Virus record (IMG/VR): IMGVR_UViG_3300030110_005288
Coordinates: 1-22,073 of that record
Origin: a virus
Reading direction: 5' to 3' (one strand)
DNA length: 22,073 nt
Shown: positions 7,050-14,442 of the stretch, piece by piece
Layout of the letters: every line of letters begins with the position of its first letter
How positions within the stretch are numbered: the stretch's first letter is position 1
Program-made: the position numbers and the translations under genes
The notes under the pieces: model-generated
Database searches by the model: none
What the model was told of the DNA's origin: nothing
The model's input: only the letters and a program-made list of their open reading frames with translations

Positions 7050-7870
7050 TAGCCTCTTTTAGGTGCATATGGATCACCCTTAATATCAGCTCCCCAACTT
7101 GTTCCTGCAAATGGGTCTGCTGGGTTATTTGATTTAGGACCTGCACCTACACGAGCACCTATAGGTTTATTTTTATCTCTTGCAGCACCAGGTAAATTGC
7201 GTTGTTCTTCCTCATGATCTGCTTGAGTTTTAGGACCTTCAGCAGGGCCACTTTCTTTTACCACTTTAGGTTGATCAATAGGATCATTTGATTCACCTAA
7301 TTCATGTAAAGGTGTTGATTTTATAAAATCTTTAGGATCTTGTTGCGGTCCACATGCTTCTGCTTCTCTATATGCATCCCAATCAACCGCATCTAACGGT
7401 ACGTCGTCATTAGCAAAAATAGTTTTTTGTACTAATCGATTAGTATAAGTTGCACTATTCTTATCATGTTCCCAAACCTCAACCTTTTCTACCCAACATC
7501 TATCTTCTGTAGCAGCTTTAATAAATGAATCAGCAATATCAAATACATATTGAGCTGTTTTCTCAATACCCACACCGGACATTACTCTTAAATCAATAAC
7601 ACCAAGTGAATCGAGTTCTTTAAATTTTTCTAAATATGGGTCATCCTTATCAATACAAGTTGTATGATCAAATTGGTTTTCTAATTTTTCTTTTAAACCT
7701 TTGAGACTACCAAAATCTACCACCCAGTTATTCTCATCTAATTTATTTGCACCAAACCAAAGTTTTGATTGTAACCTATATCCATGAAGAAATCTGCAGT
7801 GTGACTTAGCTTTAGGTTGTCTGAAAGCACAACTACCTAACTCAATAATTTTTGTACTATTAAAGCTCAT
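7049..7870 (-). CDS. queD: QueD-like 6-carboxy-tetrahydropterin synthase with a long tail
   Basis: QueD/PTPS-fold enzyme that would convert dihydroneopterin triphosphate to 6-carboxy-tetrahydropterin, upstream of QueE. Recognisable are CAFRQPKAKSHCRFLHGY (14-31) with catalytic-type Cys25, VVDFGSLKG, FDHTT, a GIEKTAQYVF helix and VEKVEVWEH. The zinc site is unusual: the usual HGH is His29-Gly-Tyr31 and the usual first His (AAHRL) is absent, while His24 adjoins the Cys. From memory, this AFRQ...HGY version occurs in marine phages and relatives. The domain ends near residue 150; the remaining 120 or so residues are Pro/Gly/Asp-rich and probably disordered, which is unusual for QueD. It is third in a unit with two hypothetical genes and coupled to the 63-residue gene. 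Confidence 0.85.
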   Translation of the reverse strand: MSFNSTKIIELGSCAFRQPKAKSHCRFLHGYRLQSKLWFGANKLDENNWVVDFGSLKGLKEKLENQFDHTTCIDKDDPYLEKFKELDSLGVIDLRVMSGVGIEKTAQYVFDIADSFIKAATEDRCWVEKVEVWEHDKNSATYTNRLVQKTIFANDDVPLDAVDWDAYREAEACGPQQDPKDFIKSTPLHELGESNDPIDQPKVVKESGPAEGPKTQADHEEEQRNLPGAARDKNKPIGARVGAGPKSNNPADPFAGTSWGADIKGDPYAPKRG

Positions 7871-7907
7871 ATCAAAATAATAAATTATGAGCTAAGAAGA
7901 TCAACTA

Positions 7908-8396
7908 TTAAAGTGAAGTATTAATTTCTCTTTCCATAGGTGTATTGCCATACTCATCTTGATCACCTTTTAATTGTTGGAAACCACCTTTAGCTTCTTC
8001 GTTTTCGCTTTTTCTTTTTTTCTTTTTAAAAGGCCTTGGACAAGGTGTTCCTTTTACATGTACATGTCCACAACGACCACATAGAGTAGCTTTTTTAGCC
8101 TTTTCAATAACCATTTTACCTACATATTTTTTAGCAATTTCATCCATTTTAGATAAAGGAAGAGTAAGTTGGTCTTTATCATCCTTACTTTTTTTATCAA
8201 TAATTTGCTTTAAAAGTGATACCTCATCATTAGTTAACTCGTATGTTTTGTTGTTTATTTCAACCGTTACTGTTTCTTCATTCTCTGCAGTATTCAAAGC
8301 AATAGCAACTGCCTGCTTTTGAGGATAACCTTCTCCTTTTAGCATAGAAATATTTTTTCCTATTATTTCGTCTGTTTTTCCTTTTTTAAGCGGCAT
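7908..8396 (-). CDS. Hypothetical protein with phage MPLKKGK N-terminus and Cys/His knuckle
   Basis: 162 residues, no assigned function. Residues 1-36 ([16 protein letters not shown]...[11 protein letters not shown]) match a short motif that recurs at the start of many phage proteins. The middle is helical and charged. Cys106, Cys109, His111, His113 and Cys119 form a small CxxC-HxH-C cluster that could bind zinc, followed by a basic KKKKRK stretch and a polar tail. It overlaps the upstream gene by 11 bases and has no clear Shine-Dalgarno, so translational coupling is likely. The gap to queD is 37 bases. Confidence 0.7.
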   Translation of the reverse strand: MPLKKGKTDEIIGKNISMLKGEGYPQKQAVAIALNTAENEETVTVEINNKTYELTNDEVSLLKQIIDKKSKDDKDQLTLPLSKMDEIAKKYVGKMVIEKAKKATLCGRCGHVHVKGTPCPRPFKKKKRKSENEEAKGGFQQLKGDQDEYGNTPMEREINTSL

Positions 8397-8826
8397 TCTT
8401 TAAAAGTGTTTTATATATTTTAATTAAGTCTTTATCATCTACCCCACCGTGTTTAAGATATGACTCAATATCATCTATATCGTTGGTATTTTTTATTTGT
8501 TCAAATTCTTTACTGCTTATTTTGTCTTTAAGTTTTTTAGCAATATATTTTTTAAACATTCTTACAGAATTAGGTTTTGAAGGTGTGAGTACTGGTTTCT
8601 TTACATTAAAAATACCTGGTAATGGACCACCCGGCATTAAAACTTTTAGTAACGGGGGTAAAGCGGGTCCACAATTTTCTAAGCTCAGTTCTTGTAGTAC
8701 GAATCCTTCATAACTTTCGGATTCTTCAAATCCTTTATTTAAAGTAGGGTCTACTTTGAACCGTATATATTTTAAGCCTTTGGTTTTTAAACACTCGGCC
8801 AAAATGGTGTCAAAGTTTTTCATCAT
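8386..8826 (-). CDS. Hypothetical protein with capsid-targeting-like leader
   Basis: 146 residues, unrecognised. The N-terminus [12 protein letters not shown] ends a hydrophobic stretch in LAE at 9-11, very like the T4 internal protein leader. A central Pro/Gly-rich hydrophobic segment ([20 protein letters not shown], about 54-73) is followed by a helical, lysine-rich C-terminal half with possible helix-hairpin-helix spacing ([21 protein letters not shown]). It leads a four-gene unit with the 162-residue gene, queD and the 63-residue gene. It has a late promoter motif 5 nt before the first of two adjacent ATG codons; that spacing favours the first. Confidence 0.7.
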   Translation of the reverse strand: MMKNFDTILAECLKTKGLKYIRFKVDPTLNKGFEESESYEGFVLQELSLENCGPALPPLLKVLMPGGPLPGIFNVKKPVLTPSKPNSVRMFKKYIAKKLKDKISSKEFEQIKNTNDIDDIESYLKHGGVDDKDLIKIYKTLLKNAA

Positions 8827-8831
8827 ATTAG

Positions 8832-8838
8832 TATTTAA
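8832..8838 (-). promoter_or_regulatory. Late promoter motif of the queD unit
   Basis: TTAAATA, then CTAAT, then ATG, on the minus strand; close to the T4 late consensus TATAAATACTATT with the start codon at +1. Confidence 0.5.
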
Positions 8839-9918
8839 TCAATTTTCATAATTAATAATGTCTAATATAGTGGTGTAGAATGGCTTTTTACCCATAGTAT
8901 GACAACAAGGTTCATCTTCTTTATCATGAGACCATGCATCAAACCAAAATAAGTTATAATTATACACTTCAGCGATAATACTATAAAACGGTTCCTCAGT
9001 AAAAGGGTGAGCATCAGTATTATCTGTAAAAATATCAAGTAATTCCATATAAAGAGGAAATATTACTTCATCTAATTCTTTAAAACTTCCCCCAAATATA
9101 GTACCAACCGTCCACGCAGGGTATTCGCACTTTATTGGAGATTTTACATTTTTAACTTTAGGTTCTTTAACTTCAAATACTCGTTTTTCGGGATCTTCAC
9201 AGTCATATTGACCACCAACTTTCCAATCAAATTTATCTTTTAATACTTTTGATACAAAACGTTTATTTTCTTTCCAGTCATATTCTGCAAGTCTATCATT
9301 CGAACAACCTTGTGTTAAATTAAACCATTTTTTATCTTTCCATATACGCTTTAAACCATTTGTAAATTTGGGGGTAAATATGTTATTTTTATTTTTTGGA
9401 TAATAATGCGAATCGGGGTATTTTTCTCCCATAGCACCATTCATACTATACACATATTCTGCCCCACCTAATGATACTGGTACTTTACACCATTCTGTAA
9501 CACCAGCGTCTATCCACACTACTTTATCGCAGCCCCATTCATTATCTTTTGCTCTTCTACACCATTCAAGTTTCCAGTGACATAAGAGTTCGTTCCTTGG
9601 AGCAAATAAGTATCTATTACCATCGTCTTTTCCATCTTGAAGTTTATGCCAAACAAACTTATTTTTTGTCTCTAATATCTCATAAGATCTTGGCCATTCA
9701 AATAAGTCTAATCCTATCACTTTAAATTCTTTAAAATGACGCTCTACTATTTTTGTTAATAACTCTACTCTCCATGGCCAGCAATATAAATGCATAGGCA
9801 TGCCTAAATTAGAGAGATTTTTTAATGAAGTTTCATATAATTCTTCGTCATTATCTTTACCCCCTACAAGCCAATCAGATCTTGAATCGTATACACAGGT
9901 AACTAAGATAGGTTTCAT
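8839..9918 (-). CDS. HtrL/YibB-like glycosyltransferase
   Basis: 359 residues resembling the HtrL/YibB family of putative glycosyltransferases. The N-terminus MKPILVTCVYDSR is a first Rossmann-like strand, RNELLCHWKLEWCRRA fits the family's helix, and VVWIDAGV (133-140) takes the place of the DxD motif. The C-terminal part (FGGSFKELDEVIFPLYMELLDIF) resembles the family's acceptor-side segment, ending in ...HTMGKKPFYTTILDIINYEN. The start overlaps the sulfotransferase stop by four bases (ATGA), so the two probably act together on a glycan. Donor and acceptor are unknown. Confidence 0.7.
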   Translation of the reverse strand: MKPILVTCVYDSRSDWLVGGKDNDEELYETSLKNLSNLGMPMHLYCWPWRVELLTKIVERHFKEFKVIGLDLFEWPRSYEILETKNKFVWHKLQDGKDDGNRYLFAPRNELLCHWKLEWCRRAKDNEWGCDKVVWIDAGVTEWCKVPVSLGGAEYVYSMNGAMGEKYPDSHYYPKNKNNIFTPKFTNGLKRIWKDKKWFNLTQGCSNDRLAEYDWKENKRFVSKVLKDKFDWKVGGQYDCEDPEKRVFEVKEPKVKNVKSPIKCEYPAWTVGTIFGGSFKELDEVIFPLYMELLDIFTDNTDAHPFTEEPFYSIIAEVYNYNLFWFDAWSHDKEDEPCCHTMGKKPFYTTILDIINYEN

Positions 9919-10526
9919 AGTAATGATTTATATCCAAAATTGGTAAAATCATCTATATAAATGTCATATAAAAATTTTTTACTTTTTTCGGATAGTAAAG
10001 GTAAACAGGATTTAGAATTAAGATTTGATTTATTAATGTGAGGTAAACCTATAGGTATATTAAGATCTTTGCACATTTTATTAAATCCCCTTTTTAACGA
10101 TTCAAATTTTAATACAAAATCATAGTTTATATCTTCAAAATAAGTGCTTTGAGGGAGTAAGTGATCACATTTAGATAAAGTAAATTTACACCACCATTCA
10201 TAAAAATGATTATCATTAAATTCTGTTACTTCTTGTTCTCTAAAGAAATATTCAGAAATAGCTCTGGTATAAGGATTTCTAACTATTGTAAATTTTTTAT
10301 AAAGTTTGTAAAATTCACCATAATACTCTTTTATTAAGCTAGGTGTAAAGTGTTGCGGAGAGAAAATTAGATCGCTATTTGTTTCTTCGCAGAAATATTT
10401 TAATTCTTCATATCTAAAGCATGCATTTAAATTATTATCCGATATATTAAATTTTTTGAGAACAGAAGTACCACCACACTTAGGAATATGAACAAATAGT
10501 AAATTATGTTCATGAATAAAAGGCAT
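9915..10526 (-). CDS. Sulfotransferase family protein 1
   Basis: 203-residue PAPS-dependent sulfotransferase fold. LLFVHIPKCGGTS (9-21) is the 5'-phosphosulfate loop and KFTIVRNPYTRAISEYFF (78-95) the 3'-phosphate segment with its Arg and Ser. It would transfer sulfate from PAPS to a carbohydrate or other hydroxyl acceptor. No membrane segment is seen, so it should act in the cytoplasm. It is first in a two-gene unit with the HtrL-like glycosyltransferase, with a late promoter motif five bases upstream. It differs clearly from the second sulfotransferase at 16882, so the pair is not a recent duplication. Confidence 0.85.
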   Translation of the reverse strand: MPFIHEHNLLFVHIPKCGGTSVLKKFNISDNNLNACFRYEELKYFCEETNSDLIFSPQHFTPSLIKEYYGEFYKLYKKFTIVRNPYTRAISEYFFREQEVTEFNDNHFYEWWCKFTLSKCDHLLPQSTYFEDINYDFVLKFESLKRGFNKMCKDLNIPIGLPHINKSNLNSKSCLPLLSEKSKKFLYDIYIDDFTNFGYKSLL

Positions 10527-10531
10527 TTAGT

Positions 10532-10538
10532 TATTTAA
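10532..10538 (-). promoter_or_regulatory. Late promoter motif of sulfotransferase 1
   Basis: TTAAATA, then ACTAA, then ATG on the minus strand; 5-nt spacing and no Shine-Dalgarno. Confidence 0.45.
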
Positions 10539-10577
10539 ATGGTTGATTCTAAAAGTAAAGATACTATCATTTAGTTG

Positions 10578-11621
10578 ATGTCCGATAAAAATAAAAGTTA
10601 CGAATGGTTAGGTGAGGATGATGAACTTACTGGAGAAAAAGACATTATTGCTCAAGAAATAATGGGCAATGAATTTAGTAAGAGTTATTATCCACCAATT
10701 CGAGTTTATGATAGAACGGTAAAAGCTGATAAAAAATATATTTCTTCTTTACCCGATCTTCAAAATGGACCTTCTAGTTTAATTCAAGGTGCAGCAGTAC
10801 CTATTCAACAAGTAGGTATTCATAATTTTAAATTACCTCTCAATTATAAAAAGAGAAACGGTAAAACTATAGAGCTAGAAACAAGCGTTACTGGTAGTGT
10901 TAGTTTAGAAGCACATAAGAAAGGTATTAACATGTCTCGTATTATGAGAAGTTTTTATGATCATAAGGACGAAGTATTCAGTATTAGTAAGATTAAAGAC
11001 GTGTTAGAAACATACAGAAAGAATTTAAAATGTTTTGACTCTCGTATAATGTTAAAGATATCCTACCCTATTAAGCAAAAAAGTTTGCGTAGTGGGTTGG
11101 AAGGTTATCAATATTATGATGTAGTTTTTGAAGGAGATCTAACTAAAGATGGTGAATTCAAAAAATATATTCATTTTGATTTTGTTTATTCATCTGCATG
11201 TCCATGTAGTTTTGAATTAAGCGAACATGCTGAAAAATATCGTAATAGAGCAACTGTTCCGCATAGTCAAAGAAGTGTAGCTCGTGTTAGTGTTAAGTTT
11301 GATGAAATGCTATGGATCGAAGATCTTCAAGAGTTATGCTTAGAAGCTCTTCAAACTGAAACGCAAGTTATGGTAAAGAGAGAAGATGAACAAGCATTTG
11401 CAGAAAAGAATGGATCTTATCTTAAGTTTGTAGAAGATGCAGTAAGGTTAATGTATGAAAAGCTTTCTAGTGAATCTCGTATTACAGACTTTAAGATTGT
11501 AGCTTCACATAATGAAAGTCTTCATAGTCATAATGCAGTATCGGTTATTGTAAAAGGTGTTGAAGGTGGCTTTACTGCAGGTGTACCTAGAGACGTATTT
11601 GAATCAACAGGTTTGAGATAA
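10578..11621 (+). CDS. folE2: GTP cyclohydrolase type IB (FolE2)
   Basis: FolE2 makes 7,8-dihydroneopterin triphosphate from GTP, the entry step for folate and 7-deazaguanine synthesis. Family blocks are clear: [29 protein letters not shown] with the catalytic Cys, [41 protein letters not shown] and [12 protein letters not shown]. Length (about 347 residues) is somewhat longer than typical bacterial FolE2, mainly at the N-terminus. The ATG at 10578 is preferred over the TTG at 10575. It is followed after 24 bases by an unknown gene with its own promoter motif. With queD and queE it gives three consecutive steps to 7-carboxy-7-deazaguanine; queC is not in this window. Confidence 0.93.
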   Translation: MSDKNKSYEWLGEDDELTGEKDIIAQEIMGNEFSKSYYPPIRVYDRTVKADKKYISSLPDLQNGPSSLIQGAAVPIQQVGIHNFKLPLNYKKRNGKTIELETSVTGSVSLEAHKKGINMSRIMRSFYDHKDEVFSISKIKDVLETYRKNLKCFDSRIMLKISYPIKQKSLRSGLEGYQYYDVVFEGDLTKDGEFKKYIHFDFVYSSACPCSFELSEHAEKYRNRATVPHSQRSVARVSVKFDEMLWIEDLQELCLEALQTETQVMVKREDEQAFAEKNGSYLKFVEDAVRLMYEKLSSESRITDFKIVASHNESLHSHNAVSVIVKGVEGGFTAGVPRDVFESTGLR

Positions 11622-11633
11622 GGTAACAAATAG

Positions 11634-11640
11634 CTAAATA
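11634..11640 (+). promoter_or_regulatory. Late promoter motif before the 185-residue gene
   Basis: CTAAATA, then CTGTT, then the GTG start at 11646. The match to T4 AAATACTATT is good and the 5-nt spacing supports the GTG start. Confidence 0.45.
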
Positions 11641-11645
11641 CTGTT

Positions 11646-12203
11646 GTGGCTAAAAATAAAAAAGAAGATTCTCACGGATTTGAAAAAGCTATTTTAAAAG
11701 TTTGTAGTTTAAGAGAACGCAAACTTTATGGACCTGCTTCAAAAGCAGCTGAAGACCCAGAAACAGGAATAGTTATTAAACAAAAACCAGCATATTTCGT
11801 TATTAAAGATTGTGCTACTATAACGAAAAAATATTTGTTTATTATGTGTTATGGGTCTTTAACTGATCCTATTGGTCAACTAAAAGGAAAAGTAAGTGTA
11901 GAAGATATTGAAGATTTTGTAGGAAGAAGTAAAAATAAAGCTGACTACGAAACCAAACAACTTTTTAACTTAGTTTTTCATGACATTGCTGAATATATTC
12001 CTCAATTGCATTCAGATTCAGATGATTTAAATATTACGTTTGATGTAATAGACGAAGAAAATGTTTATGGTGATTATGAGGATATGGGTAATGAGCGTCT
12101 AAAAGAAATGGAAAAATTAGAAGCTCAAGAAAAAACAAAAATAGATTTATCCAACGATCAAGCAGTTATCGATAAACTTGTAGAAGTATTTGTATTGGAT
12201 TAA
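11646..12203 (+). CDS. Hypothetical protein downstream of folE2
   Basis: 185 residues, no recognised family. It begins MAKNKKEDSHGFEKAILKVCSL from a GTG codon, supported by the promoter spacing. Residues 40-70 look like beta strands (AYFVIKDCATITKKYLFIMCYGSL), the middle is helical and acidic, and the C-terminus is an acidic coiled-coil-like helix (NERLKEMEKLEAQEKT). No signal peptide or membrane segment is seen. It ends two bases before the convergent membrane protein gene. It may share transcripts with folE2, but a role in base synthesis is not shown. Confidence 0.75.
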   Translation: MAKNKKEDSHGFEKAILKVCSLRERKLYGPASKAAEDPETGIVIKQKPAYFVIKDCATITKKYLFIMCYGSLTDPIGQLKGKVSVEDIEDFVGRSKNKADYETKQLFNLVFHDIAEYIPQLHSDSDDLNITFDVIDEENVYGDYEDMGNERLKEMEKLEAQEKTKIDLSNDQAVIDKLVEVFVLD

Positions 12204-12204
12204 T

Positions 12205-12603
12205 TTATCTTATTCCCCCACCTTCTGTTTTCCTAGGTGCCCCGGTTTTTGGTAAAAATGGGTGAGGTGGATTATGTAATTCTTCTTGTTGAACAGCTTT
12301 AATTCTTAATGTATCTACATGGGCTTCCATAACTTCCATATCTTTTTCAATAAACCTTAAACGCATATTTTGTTCTGCATCATCCGGTAATGCTCCAAGT
12401 TGACCTAAAGGCCATTTTACTCTAAAATCAGAATTCATTTCAACAGCATCTTTCATTCTTAAAACATCTATTTCTAATTGTGCAATTTTTGAAGTTATTC
12501 CAAAATAACCCCATACAGCCATAGCAGCAACTACGACTATCTGTATTAACCATTTTAAATTGATACCCAGACTCGTATCATCATTAACTTTTGGAGCATC
12601 CAT
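12205..12603 (-). CDS. Single-span membrane protein with coiled coil
   Basis: 132 residues: a short polar N-terminus, one transmembrane helix (about 17-36, WLIQIVVVAAMAVWGYFGI), a heptad-like helix (38-58), the segment FRVKWPLGQLGALPDDAEQNMRLRFIEKDME, then a second coiled coil and a Pro/Gly-rich tail. Proteins with this layout and the WP.G..G.LP.DAEQ segment occur in marine T4-like phages, as far as I remember, without a known function. One membrane helix followed by coiled coil would also fit an inner-membrane spanin. It is a single-gene unit with a late promoter motif five bases upstream. Confidence 0.75.
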   Translation of the reverse strand: MDAPKVNDDTSLGINLKWLIQIVVVAAMAVWGYFGITSKIAQLEIDVLRMKDAVEMNSDFRVKWPLGQLGALPDDAEQNMRLRFIEKDMEVMEAHVDTLRIKAVQQEELHNPPHPFLPKTGAPRKTEGGGIR

Positions 12604-12608
12604 GAGAT

Positions 12609-12615
12609 TATTTAA
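12609..12615 (-). promoter_or_regulatory. Late promoter motif of the membrane protein
   Basis: TTAAATA, then ATCTC, then ATG on the minus strand; 5-nt spacing. It overlaps the end of the upstream oxygenase gene. Confidence 0.45.
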
Positions 12616-13349
12616 TAAATGTGATGCGTTAATTGATCAGGACTACCAGCAGCACCTCTTATCATTACGTTAAATGATAAAGTTACTCTAAATTCGTCTT
12701 TATTCTCTTGTTGAGGAAAATAAGGGGTTGCTGCATGTCTAAGCCATGATGGAAAAATAACCATCATGTTTTCTTTAAGTTCGGGTTTAACACTCGGTGT
12801 ATAATAGGGTGAACCTCTTTCACTTACAGAAGGAGCAATAACAAAATTTTGATTTAATGGATTAAAAAATGTCGTGCCTCCTAAATTTGTAGTTACACCG
12901 TTATGTGGTCTTACAGAAGGGTCTCTTATACATACAACACCACTTAAAAAGCTATTAGGGTGAAAATGTTCAGGGTTAGTACCATTAGGTCTATATATAT
13001 TAGACCACATTAAACTAATATCGTAAGTCTCTACATTTATTTTGGTGTGTTCTTCCCAGTTTCTACAAGCTTCAAATATAATATCATTAAAAAAAGCAAA
13101 TTCTTCTTTTGTTTGAAGATTAGGTGTAGATTGGTAGCTAGAAACACCGGAATTTTTACAAAACCCTAATAATACATTTAAGTCGAGTACTTTATGATCT
13201 GCTTTATAATGGGTATCAGGATCATCGCAATTATTTTTATATTCCTTTGTAATTGCTTTTTCAAGTTTTTTAATAGATTTTTTATCTATTGTATTAAATT
13301 GAAAAGGAACCGGAAAAAGGTCTATTACTTCGTGTTTTACTATACCCAC
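12612..13349 (-). CDS. 2OG-Fe(II) oxygenase (2OG-FeII_Oxy_5 type)
   Basis: 245 residues of the putative 2-oxoglutarate-dependent dioxygenase family widespread in marine phages. The N-terminus VIDLFPVPF is typical. PEHFHPNSFLSGVVCI (126-141) supplies the first iron His (His128 or His130), FPSWLRHAATPY (199-210) the distal His205, and FRVTLSFN (220-227) the Arg that would hold 2-oxoglutarate. The segment TTFFNP (159-164) stands where the family usually has an F.DPR-like sequence. The enzyme may hydroxylate a protein or nucleic acid; the substrate is unknown. The start is GTG, just after the upstream protease stop, with TTAAATC five bases before it. It is last in a unit with the MscS-like, Hc1-like and protease genes. 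Confidence 0.85.
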   Translation of the reverse strand: MGIVKHEVIDLFPVPFQFNTIDKKSIKKLEKAITKEYKNNCDDPDTHYKADHKVLDLNVLLGFCKNSGVSSYQSTPNLQTKEEFAFFNDIIFEACRNWEEHTKINVETYDISLMWSNIYRPNGTNPEHFHPNSFLSGVVCIRDPSVRPHNGVTTNLGGTTFFNPLNQNFVIAPSVSERGSPYYTPSVKPELKENMMVIFPSWLRHAATPYFPQQENKDEFRVTLSFNVMIRGAAGSPDQLTHHIY

Positions 13350-13357
13350 TACAAGAT

Positions 13358-13807
13358 TTAATCTTGCTCGTATTCTTTATCAACGTCAATTAGTTTATCA
13401 ATTTTAGATAAGAATAATTTACCTATTAAAACTGGGTATTCATTTTCGCTTCTATCAGCAATTGAAAATGGTACGTCTTTATATTCTTCATCACCAAGTT
13501 TAATGTCAAATAAAACTACCGGTCTATCTTCTTTAACCCCTGAACCGATATGGATGATAATTGTATCGACAACTTTTTTCTTTAGCTTTTTACCACCTAT
13601 CGTTTTTACAATAATATTATCGCCTCTTTTACTGACGACCTCACCGTTTATAACATTATATGCTCCATTACCGGAATCTATTTTAGCATCTACTTCACCT
13701 ATATCTTCTATATAAATTTTTTCTACTAAACCTACAATATCATCATCGTCAACGTTTATTTCTTGAACGATGTACCTACGATATATTTTTGAGAAATTGC
13801 TAATCAT
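13358..13807 (-). CDS. Retropepsin-fold protease of the RimK-associated (Zn_protease) family, with leader
   Basis: 149 residues matching the family annotated as ATP-dependent zinc protease, which has a retropepsin-like fold. VDAKIDSGNGAYNVI (39-53) holds the D-[ST]-G active-site motif at Asp44, and EDRPVVLFDIKLG...VPFSIADRS...YPVLIGKLFL (94-133) is the second family block. Homology begins near residue 24 (IVGLVEKIYI); the residues before it (MISNFSKIYRRYIVQE) form a leader with VQE at 14-16 like those on several other proteins here. The gene overlaps the Hc1-like gene by eight bases. A single DSG per chain implies a dimer, as in retroviral proteases. Its substrate is unknown. Confidence 0.82.
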   Translation of the reverse strand: MISNFSKIYRRYIVQEINVDDDDIVGLVEKIYIEDIGEVDAKIDSGNGAYNVINGEVVSKRGDNIIVKTIGGKKLKKKVVDTIIIHIGSGVKEDRPVVLFDIKLGDEEYKDVPFSIADRSENEYPVLIGKLFLSKIDKLIDVDKEYEQD

Positions 13808-13982
13808 TTGTTTTTCGAGATTCTAAAATAGCTTTTCGCTCATCTCTACAAAGTTTTACTAAATCTGCTAATGCTTTTCGTGCTCGTGTTGAAGCAGACT
13901 TGTTGTTCTTTTCAGTATATAAATCTACATTCTTAATGTAATTTGCCACCGTATCTAAAATGAGTTGTTTTTGACTATCCAT
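13800..13982 (-). CDS. Histone H1-like (Hc1-type) small DNA-binding protein
   Basis: 60 residues. Residues 20-52 (DLYTEKNNKSASTRARKALADL...) match the Hc1-like motif YxKxNKxAxTRARKALxxL found in many marine phages and bacteria, predicted to bind DNA through a basic helix. This short form lacks the Lys/Ala-rich tail of chlamydial Hc1. It may condense phage or host DNA. It lies in a tight unit between the MscS-like and protease genes. Confidence 0.78.
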   Translation of the reverse strand: MDSQKQLILDTVANYIKNVDLYTEKNNKSASTRARKALADLVKLCRDERKAILESRKTND

Positions 13983-14003
13983 AAGAATATATATGTTCTT
14001 TTT

Positions 14004-14393
14004 TTATTTATCAATCTCCATCTTATCTGACTCATCATACTCAGGATCATTACCTTTAAGCAAATAACTTTTACCGTTCATAGGTAACTTTCTTTCAATG
14101 GTTAAAAACTTAAGCTGCTCATTAGGAACAATCATTTTTGTTTTCCTATCAGTCATATAAAAAACAGTTGCTTTAAATCCTTTTCTTACAACTCTAGCTT
14201 GACGACCACTTATATAAATGATATCATCGTTTTCTATATTAGAACCTAAAAAGACTAGCATGCCTTGCACAAAGTTCATTATAAGATCTCTACAAAAGAA
14301 GGTTACTGCAACACCAATAGCAACCCATAGGTATTCGTTACCCAAGTTTTGTATTACCTGTTCAAGGTGTTGTTTGTTTAAACCTTCTTCCAT
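14004..14393 (-). CDS. Minimal MscS-like mechanosensitive channel domain protein
   Basis: 129 residues from the ATG at 14393; the frame is open to a TTG at 14408, but the ATG is favoured because it lies five bases after a late promoter motif. Residues 20-50 form one or two hydrophobic stretches, equivalent to MscS TM3 (LIMNFVQGMLVFLGSNIENDDII), and 51-104 match the MscS beta domain: GD.I-like DDIIYISGRQARVVRKGFKATVF, then KMIVPNEQLKFLTIERKLP. The first two MscS membrane helices and the C-terminal alpha/beta cage are absent, so it may assemble as a small pore or mix with host MscS subunits. An acidic tail follows. It is first in the unit running to the oxygenase. Confidence 0.75.
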   Translation of the reverse strand: MEEGLNKQHLEQVIQNLGNEYLWVAIGVAVTFFCRDLIMNFVQGMLVFLGSNIENDDIIYISGRQARVVRKGFKATVFYMTDRKTKMIVPNEQLKFLTIERKLPMNGKSYLLKGNDPEYDESDKMEIDK

Positions 14394-14398
14394 ATTAA

Positions 14399-14405
14399 TA
14401 TTTAT
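14399..14405 (-). promoter_or_regulatory. Late promoter motif of the MscS-like gene
   Basis: ATAAATA, then TTAAT, then ATG at 14393, on the minus strand. It decides for the ATG rather than the upstream in-frame TTG. Confidence 0.45.
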
Positions 14406-14427
14406 CAATTGACATGTGTGGATTTGA

Positions 14428-14434
14428 ATAAATA
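14428..14434 (+). promoter_or_regulatory. Late promoter motif of the outer-membrane barrel gene
   Basis: ATAAATA (GAATAAATAA in context), eight bases before the ATG at 14443; spacing is longer than at the other sites. It is divergent from the MscS-like promoter. Confidence 0.4.
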
Positions 14435-14442
14435 ATATTCAT

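Noticed and set aside
10555-10577. Late promoter for folE2
   Set aside because: AAGATACTATC before the start looks partly like the T4 late sequence, but the AAATA core is missing and the spacing to the ATG is longer, so it was not listed.
10578-11621. LGE at residues 10-12 of FolE2, and IIE at 8-10 of QueD, as further leader sites
   Set aside because: In QueD the residues belong to the first strand of the fold, and in FolE2 there is no hydrophobic run before the Glu. They show that the short motif arises by chance and were not counted.
12204-12275. Possible terminator between the convergent genes ending at 12203 and 12205
   Set aside because: Only a weak CACCT/AGGTG pairing with an 11-base loop is visible and no T-run follows in either direction.
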